From: Clostridiales bacterium
Lineage (GTDB): Bacteria; Bacillota; Clostridia; Christensenellales; Aristaeellaceae
Assembly: GCA_004555535.1 (NCBI GenBank)
Contig: SFHU01000008.1
Span: 1 to 56,052 of the forward strand
DNA: 56,052 bases
Direction: 5' to 3'
Every line of letters starts with the position of its first letter. Positions within the stretch are counted from its first letter, which is position 1. Shown piece after piece: positions 9,022-18,589 of this stretch. The notes under the pieces are model-generated. The model saw nothing but the letters and a program-made list of their open reading frames with translations, did not search any database and was not told the origin of the DNA. Both the position numbers and the translations under genes were made by a program.

Positions 9022-9687
9022 CAGAAGGAACACAATCTGCTGCAGCGGGAGCAGGATATCCATAACCTGATGCAGAAGATCAACCTCCAGTCTGACCGGA
9101 GCGACGACTGCCCGTGGTGGACGCACAGTATCGTTGGGCCGCTGCTTCACCGCAAAACCGTGTGCGATGGGGCGGCACAGATGTTTTATCTGCTGTGCCT
9201 GATGATGGGCGTTCCCTGCCAGGTGATCGTCGGCATTGGCGGCGGCAGCGCGCAGGACAGCGGGCCCCACGCCTGGAACATGGTCCGTCTGGGCGCGCGG
9301 TATGCACATGTTGACGCATTCTGGGATATCTGCAAATCCAGTCTGCAGATGGGAATCTGCTATGACTACTTCAACCTGAATGACAGCCGGATCCGCAGCG
9401 ATCACAGCTGGGAAGCGGTGGAATACCCGGTCTGTATGACGGAGAAGTATTCCTGGTTTGTGCTCAAAAAGGTTGAGGCTGAAACGCTGGAGCAGTATGC
9501 GGCGATTCTGAGGCGATACCGTGACAAGGGGCTCATGCGGCCCTGCGTGCGATTCCGGGAGCTTCCCCCGGAAGCCGAGATTCAGCGGATCGTGGAGGAT
9601 GTGTATTTCACAGGGCGGGGCGGCAGCTTCCGCATTCGCTGCAACAGCGACCAGAAGATCGTGCAGGTCGCGGTGGAATACCAATGA
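9022..9687 (+). pseudogene. Transglutaminase-like cysteine protease/transferase, N-terminus lost
   Basis: The frame is open from 9016, with ATG 9070 the first Met. It holds a complete transglutaminase-fold triad: Cys in KTVCDGAAQMFYLLC, His in GPHAWNMV and Asp in AHVDAFWDI. The family acts on glutamine side chains or as papain-like peptidases. The sequence before the Cys (QKEHNLLQREQDIHNLMQ, then SDDCPWWTHSIVGPLL) belongs to the same domain, but everything further upstream is replaced by the phage fragment. No ribosome site supports a start at 9070. It may once have been fused to or followed the kinase upstream. Confidence 0.62.
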
Positions 9688-9876
9688 CGCAGTCGAGGCG
9701 AAAAGATGGGAAACGGCGTGTGTGTCGCGATCAACCCGCCTATGCAGGAGCGGATCGAAAAGCAGGCGGACAGGCTGATGCCGCGCTGATGCAGCTGCGG
9801 GCGGAGATACTGACGCGCATCGGGAAGGAAGAACGACAGTCGCAGGGCAACAGCCTGCAAGGAGGAGGATGGGATC
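9688..9876 (+). other. Short spacer with small open frames before the SUKH gene
   Basis: Two short overlapping frames occur here: 9706-9789 (27 codons, beginning MGNGVCVAINPP) and 9684-9887, whose second half (MQLRAEILTRIGKEERQ, from 9789) looks more protein-like. Together they may be a small frameshifted gene. I cannot name either. Confidence 0.25.
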
Positions 9877-10440
9877 ATGAGAGTTGATTTTGACAGCGTT
9901 CTGAATGCTCTGTCCAGGGGCGGCGAGATTGCCGATCCGCTGAAGAAGCGGATTGAGAAGATCGCTGAGCTGGAGGAATACACGCTGCTGGCTCCGCCCT
10001 TCAGGCCTTCGCGCGTGAAGCAGCTGATACAGGCGGCGCAGGATCCGGAGATGCTGAATTTCAGGTTTCCCCGCGCGTATCTGATCTTCATGCAGTGCTG
10101 TGATGGCGGGTGGCTTTTCACCAACCAGATCTTCAGCCTGGATGATGAAAAGGATGAGGATAACGATCTGATCACGGTGAACATGTATTATCGGGATGAA
10201 CAGATGATCGCGGAGGGCACTGTGGCGATTGGCCGGACGAACTACGGCGCGTTCATCGTCATCCGTCCGGATGGGACCATGGGCCTGTGGGATCTCGATG
10301 AGGAGCGCTACGTCGCTGAGTATGCGGATTTTTACGAGTGGCTCGATGATGTGCTCAACGAGGCCCATTTCCTGCTGAAAAGCAATGATCTCCCCAGGAT
10401 AGAGGATGACGACGAAGACGAGGAGACCAGCGATGACTGA
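9877..10440 (+). CDS. SMI1/KNR4 (SUKH) family protein, probable immunity-type
   Basis: The 187-residue product has SUKH-superfamily features: the hydrophobic core FRFPRAYLIFMQCCDGGWLF about residue 65, a loop with acidic residues, and GTVAIGRTNYGAFIVIRPDG leading to a strand with LWDLDEE. The C-terminus is a very acidic tail (EDDDEDEETSDD). SUKH proteins are the commonest immunity proteins beside nuclease toxins. The ATG follows AAGGAGGAGG. The stop overlaps the start of the HNH nuclease gene (ATG 10433), a coupling that fits an immunity-toxin pair, although in polymorphic toxin loci the toxin usually comes first. The reading frame is intact. Confidence 0.72.
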   Translation: MRVDFDSVLNALSRGGEIADPLKKRIEKIAELEEYTLLAPPFRPSRVKQLIQAAQDPEMLNFRFPRAYLIFMQCCDGGWLFTNQIFSLDDEKDEDNDLITVNMYYRDEQMIAEGTVAIGRTNYGAFIVIRPDGTMGLWDLDEERYVAEYADFYEWLDDVLNEAHFLLKSNDLPRIEDDDEDEETSDD

Positions 10441-10543
10441 TCAGGAAAAGAACAGGCTCAACTATCAGCGATCCAAGGGCGTGGCAAAGGCCTGGGAGCG
10501 GGAGAGAGAGCTTGTCCGCAAGGGGCGGGGTACCCGCCAGTAG
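10433..10543 (+). pseudogene. GHH-type HNH nuclease, first 36 codons, ended by an in-frame TAG
   Basis: ATG 10433 overlaps the SUKH stop and has GAGGAG eight bases upstream. The product (MTDQEKNRLNYQRSKGVAKA, then WERERELVRKGRGTRQ) stops at TAG 10541-10543. The frame then goes on without a break into the nuclease domain. In the GHH/HNH toxin family as I recall it, this position is Trp (pattern GTR-x-W-T), so a TGG to TAG change fits. Confidence 0.6.
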
Positions 10544-10546
10544 ACG

Positions 10547-11242
10547 GTGAAGGAGCAGAAGGAGCTGCTGAGGATCGGTCGGGTAAAGGGGTATCAGGGG
10601 CACCACATGAAGTCTGTCGCGATGCATCCGGAATATGCGGCGGAGCCCAGGAACATTCAGTTTCTCAGCAGCCGCAAGGAAAACAATGAGCACCTCAAGG
10701 CACATCGCGGAGATTATCGCAATGAAAGCGATGGCCGCTATAACGTGCGCACGGAGAAGATCCGCGTGATGAAGGACGGCAGGCCGAGGGCGATGAACGC
10801 CTATGAGCTGGAGGACAAGGCCATCGAGAAGCGAGGCTACACCAAGTACGCCAGTGAAAAGAACACTGCGGGCATCGTCCGCACGGGCACTGACGGCGAC
10901 AGGAGAGACGCGCGCGTGCATGTGAAGAAGAGCGAAGCGAAGAAGCCGGTGCAGGTGCAGACCATGGAAGGCGCGAGGGTCAGCCCCGAGGCAGCGGCGC
11001 GCTACGGCAAGTCCGCCAGATCGACCATCAGCATCAATGTGCCAAAAAGAAGCGGCTCCGGTCAGCATACAGCCCAGGGTTCAGGGCAGAGCATGTCTGT
11101 GGGCTTCGGCCAGGGATCGATCGGCGGCTATGCCAGGTCGGGGCAGAGCTCCGGCGGCCACTCTCCGGGCGGCACCGGCGGCCATTCTCCGGGCACTTCG
11201 GGCGGCAGATCCTCCAATTCCGGCAGAGGCAGAAGCAGATAA
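10547..11242 (+). pseudogene. GHH-type HNH/Endo VII-fold nuclease domain with Gly/Ser-rich tail
   Basis: The sequence RVKGYQGHHMKSVAMHPEY, then RNIQFL and HLKAHRGDYRN, is the signature of the HNH nucleases found at the C-terminus of polymorphic toxins. The GHH motif holds the metal and catalytic histidines. About 90 basic residues follow, then a low-complexity Gly/Ser/Arg tail (SGGHSPGGTGGHSPG and similar). The tail is unusual, because this toxin domain normally ends the protein. GTG 10547 lacks a ribosome site, so the domain is the continuation of the frame from 10433. Intact, it would be a free-standing 269-residue nuclease. Confidence 0.65.
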
Positions 11243-11568
11243 GAAAACGCTGGCATGGCCGGTCGCTTCAGCCTTTGCTGCGGCAGGGCTTTGCCGGGCT
11301 TGAATGACATTCGGTTTCTCCATCAGATGCGCGCATACAGGATGACAAAACAAATCGAAAGGAAGAGGTTCCGTGGCAGACAAGTTTATCAAGGCATATT
11401 GCAACAGGTCAAAGCGTTATTGGCAAGGGTGTGTCCATTGAACATGTGCGTGAGTTTGAAAAATATTGCAACGATTGACAGGCCCTGATACCTGTCCCCG
11501 CAATGCATCCGGATCTGCAGGGCAGACAAAAGGCTTCGTCCCCGAAAAGGGGAGAGAAAGCAATCCGC
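11243..11568 (+). other. Spacer with a probable gene remnant at about 11373-11475
   Basis: A GTG near 11373, preceded by AAAGGAAGAGG, opens a frame reading MADKFIKAYCNRSKRYW and then quickly stops. A second frame one base away reads GKGVSIEHVREFEKYCND and stops. The two together look like one frameshifted small protein of about 35-40 residues. I do not recognise it. The rest of the spacer has no gene. Confidence 0.3.
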
Positions 11569-11569
11569 G

Positions 11570-11620
11570 AAAAAGACCGTCCCCTTCGGCATGGGCAGCA
11601 CCCAAAAACCGAAGGGGACG
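11570..11620 (-). terminator. Rho-independent terminator for gltX
   Basis: A perfect 12-bp stem CGTCCCCTTCGG/CCGAAGGGGACG (11578-11589 with 11609-11620) is followed on the minus strand by GTCTTTTT. It lies about 30 bases after the gltX stop. Confidence 0.85.
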
Positions 11621-11648
11621 ATTTGTATGCATTGGGGAAGGAAATGGC

Positions 11649-13166
11649 TTACAGCTTCGCCAGGGCGGCGTCAAGGCGCTTCAGGGTCTCGTCCCTGCCC
11701 AGCAGGTAGGCCATTTCAAAGGCTCCGCCCGGGGTCGCGGCGCGGCCGGTGATGGCGATGCGCAGCGGCCAGAGGACGGTCGCGTTCTTCATGCCGCTCT
11801 GCGGGATGGCGGCCATGACGACGTCGTGCAGGGTGGCCTCCGTCCAATCCTCGATGCCCTCGAGAATCGGCTTCACGAATTCGAGCGCGGTTCTGCTGGT
11901 CTCGGGGGTCGACTTGCTCTTCTTGTTGGTGAAGAGCGCCATGTCGAGCTCGGGCATTTCCGCGAGGAAATCGACCATGCCGGGGAGCTGGCTGAAGATC
12001 TCCGTGCGCGCCTGAAGCAGCTCGCAGAGGCGGTCCAGATCGAACCTTTCAGGATCGAGCACACGGGTCAGCCAGGGTTTTGCCGCCTCGGCATACGCCT
12101 GGGGCGTCATGCGGCGGATATACTCCGCGTTGAACCAGTTGAGCTTCTCCGTGTTGAAGATCGACGGGCTCTTGTTGATGCCCTTTTCGTCGAAGACGCG
12201 GATGAGATCCTCCATCGAGAAGAATTCCTCGTTGGTGTCCTTGGGCGCCCAGCCGAGCAGCGCGATGAAGTTGATGATGGCCTCCTTGAGGTAGCCCTTC
12301 TCGAGCAGATCCTCGAACGATGGATCGCCGTAGCGCTTGGAGAGCTTGCGCACGACCGGCTGCGTGTTGCCGTTCTCGTCAAGGATCGGCTGGCGGGTGG
12401 CCTTGTCCATCAGCACGGACTCGACCATGACCGGCGGCAGATGCAGATAGATCGGCGGCTGCCAGCCAAAGGCCTCGTAAAGCAGGTTGTACTTGGGCGC
12501 GGAGGAGAGATACTCCGTGCCGCGCATGACATGCGAGATCGCCATCAGATGGTCGTCGATGACGTTGGCAAAGTTGTAGGTCGGCAGACCGTCTGCCTTG
12601 ATGAGCACGTTGTCGTCGAGCGTGTCGCAGTCGACCTCGACATGGCCATAGAGCATGTCGTCAAACGAGGCCTTGCCCGTGGTCGGCACGTTCTGGCGGA
12701 TGACATAGGGCTCACCGGCGGCGATGCGGCGCTTGGCCTCCTCAAGGCTCACCGTGTGCAGGCACTTCTTGTTGTACTTGTAGGTCTCGCCCCTGGCCTC
12801 GGCCTCTTTGCGCTGCTGCTCGAGGTCCTCCTTCGTGCAGAAGCAGCAGTAGGCGCCGCCCTTTTCGACGAGCTCCCAGGCGTACTTGGGGTAGAGGTCG
12901 CGGCGCTGGGTCTGAATGTAGGGGCCGTAATCGCCGCCGACATCCGGGCCCTCATCATAATCGAGGCCGGCCTGGCGCATAGACTTGTAGATCAGGTCGA
13001 CGGCGCCGGGCACCTCGCGCTCCTGGTCGGTGTCCTCGATGCGCAGGATGAACTTGCCGCCGTGCTTTCTGGCAAACAGATAGGTATACAGCGCGGTGCG
13101 CAGGCCGCCGAGATGCAGATATCCCGTCGGGCTGGGCGCAAAGCGCGTGCGGACTTCGGTAGACAT
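11649..13166 (-). CDS. gltX: Glutamyl-tRNA synthetase
   Basis: The 505-residue class I aminoacyl-tRNA synthetase charges tRNA(Glu). The N-terminus holds the HIGH-type signature FAPSPTGYLHLGGLRTALYT, and the KMSKS-type loop appears as KLSKRYGD near residue 270. A C-terminal anticodon-binding helical domain ends at residue 505. The length is normal. It is preceded on the same strand by glnS with only about 30 bases between them, so the two synthetases form one transcription unit ending at the terminator at 11570-11620. Cells with GlnRS need no transamidation for Gln-tRNA(Gln), so this GltX is probably a discriminating enzyme; that is inference. Confidence 0.96.
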   Translation of the reverse strand: MSTEVRTRFAPSPTGYLHLGGLRTALYTYLFARKHGGKFILRIEDTDQEREVPGAVDLIYKSMRQAGLDYDEGPDVGGDYGPYIQTQRRDLYPKYAWELVEKGGAYCCFCTKEDLEQQRKEAEARGETYKYNKKCLHTVSLEEAKRRIAAGEPYVIRQNVPTTGKASFDDMLYGHVEVDCDTLDDNVLIKADGLPTYNFANVIDDHLMAISHVMRGTEYLSSAPKYNLLYEAFGWQPPIYLHLPPVMVESVLMDKATRQPILDENGNTQPVVRKLSKRYGDPSFEDLLEKGYLKEAIINFIALLGWAPKDTNEEFFSMEDLIRVFDEKGINKSPSIFNTEKLNWFNAEYIRRMTPQAYAEAAKPWLTRVLDPERFDLDRLCELLQARTEIFSQLPGMVDFLAEMPELDMALFTNKKSKSTPETSRTALEFVKPILEGIEDWTEATLHDVVMAAIPQSGMKNATVLWPLRIAITGRAATPGGAFEMAYLLGRDETLKRLDAALAKL

Positions 13167-13198
13167 CAGAATCGCTCTCTTTCTCTCGATGATCGGGG

Positions 13199-14941
<1,743 letters not shown>

Positions 14942-14982
14942 GGAAATCCCTCCTTAGGAATCCTTAGTATCCATAATAAAGT

Positions 14983-15011
14983 AGTATACTATACCGGCGA
15001 CACAGAAGCAA
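14983..15011 (-). promoter_or_regulatory. Promoter of glnS-gltX
   Basis: On the minus strand TTGCTT (15011-15006) and TATACT (14988-14983) are separated by 17 bases, about 40 bases before the glnS start. Confidence 0.7.
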
Positions 15012-15084
15012 GACCTCATAAAAAATATTGCTGAAACAGACAAAAATCGTGTGCGGCGGATAAGGAAAGCGACGAGAACCGGGA

Positions 15085-15116
15085 CAAAAAAAGAGAGAGG
15101 GGATAACCCCTCTCTC
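15085..15116 (-). terminator. Terminator of the GGGtGRT operon
   Basis: A perfect 10-bp stem GAGAGAGGGG/CCCCTCTCTC with a 4-base loop is followed by a run of seven Ts on the minus strand, just after the 15133 stop codon. Confidence 0.92.
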
Positions 15117-15132
15117 AAGGATGCCATGCGAT

Positions 15133-16131
15133 TTACTTGATCGCCTGGGAAACGGCAACCGCGACGGCGACGGTCGCGCCGACCATCGGGTTGTTGCCCA
15201 TGCCGATCAGGCCCATCATCTCGACGTGCGCCGGGACGGAGGAGCTGCCAGCAAACTGGGCGTCGGAGTGCATGCGGCCCATGGTGTCGGTCATGCCGTA
15301 GGAGGCGGGGCCGGCGGCCATGTTGTCCGGATGCAGGGTACGGCCCGTGCCGCCGCCGGAAGCGACGGAGAAGTACTTCTTGCCGTTCTCGATGCACCAC
15401 TTCTTGTAGGTGCCGGCGACCGGATGCTGGAAACGGGTCGGGTTGGTGGAGTTGCCGGTGATGGAGACGTCGACGCCCTCGCTGCGCATGATGGCAACGC
15501 CCTCGTTGACGTCGTCCGCGCCGTAGCAGCGGACCTTCGCACGCTCGCCGTCGGAGAAGGCGGTCTCCTTGACGATCTTCAGCTCGCCGGTATGATAGTC
15601 ATACTGGGTCTGGCAGTAGGTGAAGCCGTTGATGCGGCTGATGATGTAGGCGGCGTCCTTGCCCAGGCCGTTCAGGATGACGCGCAGCGGCTCCTTGCGG
15701 GCCTTGTTGGCGGTGCGGGCCAGGCCGATCGCGCCCTCAGCGGCGGCGAAGGACTCGTGGCCGGCGAGGAAGGCGAAGCACTTGGTCTCCTCGCGCAGCA
15801 GCATCGCGCCCAGATTGCCGTGGCCGAGGCCGACCTTGCGCTGATCTGCGACGGAGCCGGGGATGCAGAAGGCCTGGATGCCCTCGCCGATGGCCTCGGA
15901 GGCCTCAGCAGCGTTGGTGCAGTGCTTGGCGAGCGCGATGCCCGCGCCGAGCGTGTACGCCCAGACGGCGTTCTCGAAGGCGATGGGCTGGATGCCGCGG
16001 ACGATGGAATCGACGTCCACGCCGATGGCGAGCAGCTTCTCTTTCACTTCATCCAGAGAGGCATAGCCGTATTTCGCAAGAACCTTCTCAATCTGAGGGA
16101 TTCTTCTCTCGTAGCTTTCAAACTGAGCCAT
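15133..16131 (-). CDS. GGGtGRT protein
   Basis: The 332-residue product belongs to the uncharacterised family named for its signature, seen here as ASGGGTGRTLHPDNM near residue 255. The C-terminal part is very conserved (MGRMHSDAQFAGSSSVPAH) and ends in a small-residue segment GATVAVAVAVSQ. I know of no established biochemical role. The family is found next to NifU-like scaffold proteins, as here: the scaffold gene lies upstream with 16 bases between them. An Fe-S or metal-linked function is therefore inferred. It ends at a strong terminator. Confidence 0.9.
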   Translation of the reverse strand: MAQFESYERRIPQIEKVLAKYGYASLDEVKEKLLAIGVDVDSIVRGIQPIAFENAVWAYTLGAGIALAKHCTNAAEASEAIGEGIQAFCIPGSVADQRKVGLGHGNLGAMLLREETKCFAFLAGHESFAAAEGAIGLARTANKARKEPLRVILNGLGKDAAYIISRINGFTYCQTQYDYHTGELKIVKETAFSDGERAKVRCYGADDVNEGVAIMRSEGVDVSITGNSTNPTRFQHPVAGTYKKWCIENGKKYFSVASGGGTGRTLHPDNMAAGPASYGMTDTMGRMHSDAQFAGSSSVPAHVEMMGLIGMGNNPMVGATVAVAVAVSQAIK

Positions 16132-16147
16132 GAATACCTCTCCTTTC

Positions 16148-16840
16148 TCACTCGTTGCGCGGGTCGATGTACTTGGCAGCGTTGGCGAAGCGGCCGTAGG
16201 TGCCGACGTTCTTCTCGTAGGCTTCCTTCGGATCGACGCCCTTCTTGATAGCGGCCATCATCTTTCCGAGGTGCACGAACTGGTAGCCGCAGATCTCGTC
16301 GTTCTCGTCGAGCGCGCACTTGAGCACGTAGCCCTCGGCCATCTCGAGGTAGCGCGGGCCCTTCTTGGCCGTACCGTACATGGTGCCGACCTGGCTGCGC
16401 AGGCCCTTGCCCAGGTCCTCAAGACCCGCGCCGATGACCAGACCGTCATCGGAGAAGGCGCTCTGCGTGCGGCCATAGACGATCTGCAGGAACAGCTCGC
16501 GCATGGCGGTGTTGATCGCGTCGCAGACGAGGTCGGTGTTCAGCGCTTCGAGAATGGTCTTCTGCGGCAGGATTTCCGCGGCCATCGCGGCGGAGTGCGT
16601 CATGCCGGAGCAGCCGATGGTCTCCACCAGAGCCTCCTGAATCACGCCGTTCTTCACGTTGAGCGTCAGCTTGCAGGCGCCCTGCTGCGGCGCGCACCAG
16701 CCGATGCCGTGCGTCAGGCCGGAGATATCGCTGATCTCACGCGCCTGAACCCACTTGCCCTCTTCCGGGATCGGAGCCGGGCCATGGTTGCATCCCTTCG
16801 CGACGCAAACCATCTCTTCCACTTCTCTGGAATACTGCAT
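16148..16840 (-). CDS. NifU-like iron-sulfur cluster assembly scaffold protein
   Basis: The 230-residue product has the IscU/NifU N-terminal-type fold. Conserved cysteines appear in CVAKGCNHG, in GWCAPQQGACKL and in ETIGCSGMTHSAAM, the last corresponding to the scaffold's cluster-ligand loop. The family assembles and transfers Fe-S clusters, but this longer type is always a partner of GGGtGRT proteins and its client is unknown. It is the first gene of a two-gene operon whose control region at 16885-16932 holds a promoter -10 box and a 10-bp direct repeat. Confidence 0.85.
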   Translation of the reverse strand: MQYSREVEEMVCVAKGCNHGPAPIPEEGKWVQAREISDISGLTHGIGWCAPQQGACKLTLNVKNGVIQEALVETIGCSGMTHSAAMAAEILPQKTILEALNTDLVCDAINTAMRELFLQIVYGRTQSAFSDDGLVIGAGLEDLGKGLRSQVGTMYGTAKKGPRYLEMAEGYVLKCALDENDEICGYQFVHLGKMMAAIKKGVDPKEAYEKNVGTYGRFANAAKYIDPRNE

Positions 16841-16884
16841 ATTGTGCGTCCTCCCTTATCAAGATGATTGGTTGGAAAAAAAGT

Positions 16885-16932
16885 TACCATAAGCAACCGC
16901 TTCATTATACCATAAGCGCGGGCAAAAAAGAA
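16885..16932 (-). promoter_or_regulatory. Promoter with direct-repeat operator candidate upstream of the NifU-like gene
   Basis: A TATAAT on the minus strand lies at 16909-16904, with a weak -35 (TTCTTT) 17 bases upstream. A perfect 10-bp direct repeat TACCATAAGC occurs at 16885-16894 and 16908-16917, spaced 23 bases (about two helical turns) and flanking the -10 box. This is a good position for a repressor. Confidence 0.5.
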
Positions 16933-17056
16933 ACACCTTTGCGCAAAAATTTACAGGCTTTGCGTTTGCGGACACTTTCAAAAGGAAAAAAGAGCGAATC
17001 CTGACAATTTTCTGAGGATTATGCGGCAGAATGGAGGCCGGAAGGGAGGCATTTTC

Positions 17057-17902
17057 ATGCGAAAGATTTGGACAAACGCTCTGAGCGGCACGGCGCTCAA
17101 GCTGATCGCGGCGGCGAGCATGCTGCTTGACCACATCGCGTATTTCTTTAACTTTACGGGGCGGGTGCCGTCGTGGTTTACGGCGGCAGGCAGGCTGGCC
17201 GCGCCGCTGTATCTGTTCTGCCTCGCGGAGGGGTTTGCGCATACGCGCAGCCGCGGGCGCTATTTTCTGCGGATCTATCTGCTCTCGGCGGCGATGGCCT
17301 CCGTTCGCTTTTGCATGCAGTACGGCGGAATCGGCGTGCGGGGAGACGGGTTTTATCCGCAGAACAGCATGCTGACGACGTTTGCGCTCCTGATGATCGT
17401 CTGGCAGGGCGTGGATCTTTTGCGGCGGCGCCAGCTGCTGCCGGGGCTTGTGGCTGTGGCCGCGCCGCTGCTGTGGCCGTTTGCGGCATCCCGGATCTTT
17501 GCCGCACTGCCGGCGTTCGCGCCGCAGATCGGCTATCTCTGCACGGCCTGGCTCCCGCTCTGGGGCATGACGGGGGACACGAGCCTGCCCGTGCTGCTGA
17601 TGGGCCTGCTCATCTATCCGCTCCGGGCGCACAGGCGGATTCAGGCGGCCTGGGTGGCGGGGGTTTCGTTCCTGTATCATTTTCTGCTGGTGTTTCTTGT
17701 GGTTCGCGGGCAGCAGGGCTTCGCATTTTCGCAAATGTTTACGGTCTACGTCGAGTGGATGCAGGCGTTTGCTGTGCCGCTGATGCTGTGCTATAATGGC
17801 CAAAGAGGGCGGGGACTGCGCGCATTCTTCTACGCGTTTTATCCGGCGCACATCGCGGTGCTCTACGCGCTCTCCTGCCTGCTTTACGGGGCGATGCGAT
17901 GA
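17057..17902 (+). CDS. TraX-family membrane protein
   Basis: The 281-residue product has about eight hydrophobic segments and the TraX-type opening (LKLIAAASMLLDHIAYFF ... GRLAAPLYLFCLAEGF ... TRSRGRYFLRIYLLSA). TraX N-acetylates F-pilin in conjugation, but chromosomal Bacillota homologues are not tied to conjugation and probably acylate some surface substrate. ATG 17057 follows GGGAGG and is preferred over the upstream in-frame ATG 17021, which lacks a ribosome site. The gene lies 24 bases before the response regulator, so it is probably in the same operon. No other conjugation gene is nearby. Confidence 0.82.
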   Translation: MRKIWTNALSGTALKLIAAASMLLDHIAYFFNFTGRVPSWFTAAGRLAAPLYLFCLAEGFAHTRSRGRYFLRIYLLSAAMASVRFCMQYGGIGVRGDGFYPQNSMLTTFALLMIVWQGVDLLRRRQLLPGLVAVAAPLLWPFAASRIFAALPAFAPQIGYLCTAWLPLWGMTGDTSLPVLLMGLLIYPLRAHRRIQAAWVAGVSFLYHFLLVFLVVRGQQGFAFSQMFTVYVEWMQAFAVPLMLCYNGQRGRGLRAFFYAFYPAHIAVLYALSCLLYGAMR

Positions 17903-17926
17903 ACACGGAAGAAGGAGGGGCGGAAC

Positions 17927-18589
17927 ATGGCGCATGTGCTGGTGATTGACGACGATGCGGAGCTGCGGCGGATGATCGCCGAGGCGCTCGTCCGGGACGG
18001 GCACCAGGTGGAGACGGCTGCGGATGCGCAGGGGTTTGACGAGCGTCTGCGCAGATGGGCGGATTGCATCCTGCTGGATGTGATGATGCCCGGCGAGGAC
18101 GGGTTTGCATTCTGCCGGCGCATTCGCGCGCTGGTTGATTGCCCGATTCTCTTTCTGACGGCCAGGGCGGAGGAAAGCGACGTCCTGACAGGCTTGGGCG
18201 TCGGCGCGGACGACTATCTCTGCAAGCCGTTTCGCATCGCGGAGCTGCGCGCCCGCGTGAACGCCCATCTGCGACGGGAGGGGCGCAGGCCGCACAGCCG
18301 GCTCGTGTGCGGGGAGATCGTCTTTGATCTTCTGGAGCGCCGCGTCCTGTGCGGGGAGCGGCCCATCGGGCTCTCCAGAGGCGAATACGCGATCTGCGAA
18401 TATCTGGCACTCCATCCCGGACAGACATTTACCAAGGAGCAGATCTACGAGGCGGCGTTCGGCTTTGACGGGCAGGCGGACAGCACCGTCGTGACGGAGC
18501 ATGTGCGCAGCATCCGCGCGAAGTTCCGTGAGGCGGGACACAATCCGATTGAGACGATCTGGGGAGTGGGGTACAGATGGGTGCGGTAA
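17927..18589 (+). CDS. OmpR/PhoB-family response regulator
   Basis: The 220-residue product has a receiver domain (acidic pocket VIDDDAE, phospho-acceptor Asp51 in LLDVMMPG, conserved Lys in LCKPF) followed by a winged-helix DNA-binding domain with the recognition-helix region DSTVVTEHVRSIRAKF and the C-terminal hairpin IWGVGYRW. It regulates transcription on phosphorylation by the sensor kinase encoded next, with which it overlaps by 13 bases. The target genes are unknown; TraX, immediately upstream, is a candidate by position. Confidence 0.93.
   Translation: MAHVLVIDDDAELRRMIAEALVRDGHQVETAADAQGFDERLRRWADCILLDVMMPGEDGFAFCRRIRALVDCPILFLTARAEESDVLTGLGVGADDYLCKPFRIAELRARVNAHLRREGRRPHSRLVCGEIVFDLLERRVLCGERPIGLSRGEYAICEYLALHPGQTFTKEQIYEAAFGFDGQADSTVVTEHVRSIRAKFREAGHNPIETIWGVGYRWVR

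Noticed and set aside
10541..10543. Recoded amber codon (alternative genetic code or pyrrolysine)
   Set aside because: TAG ends the intact patatin-like gene at 37886-37888 in the same window, and no pyrrolysine genes are seen.
17057..17902. Conjugative element suggested by TraX
   Set aside because: No relaxase, coupling protein, pilus or integrase genes are nearby; TraX-family proteins are common on Bacillota chromosomes.
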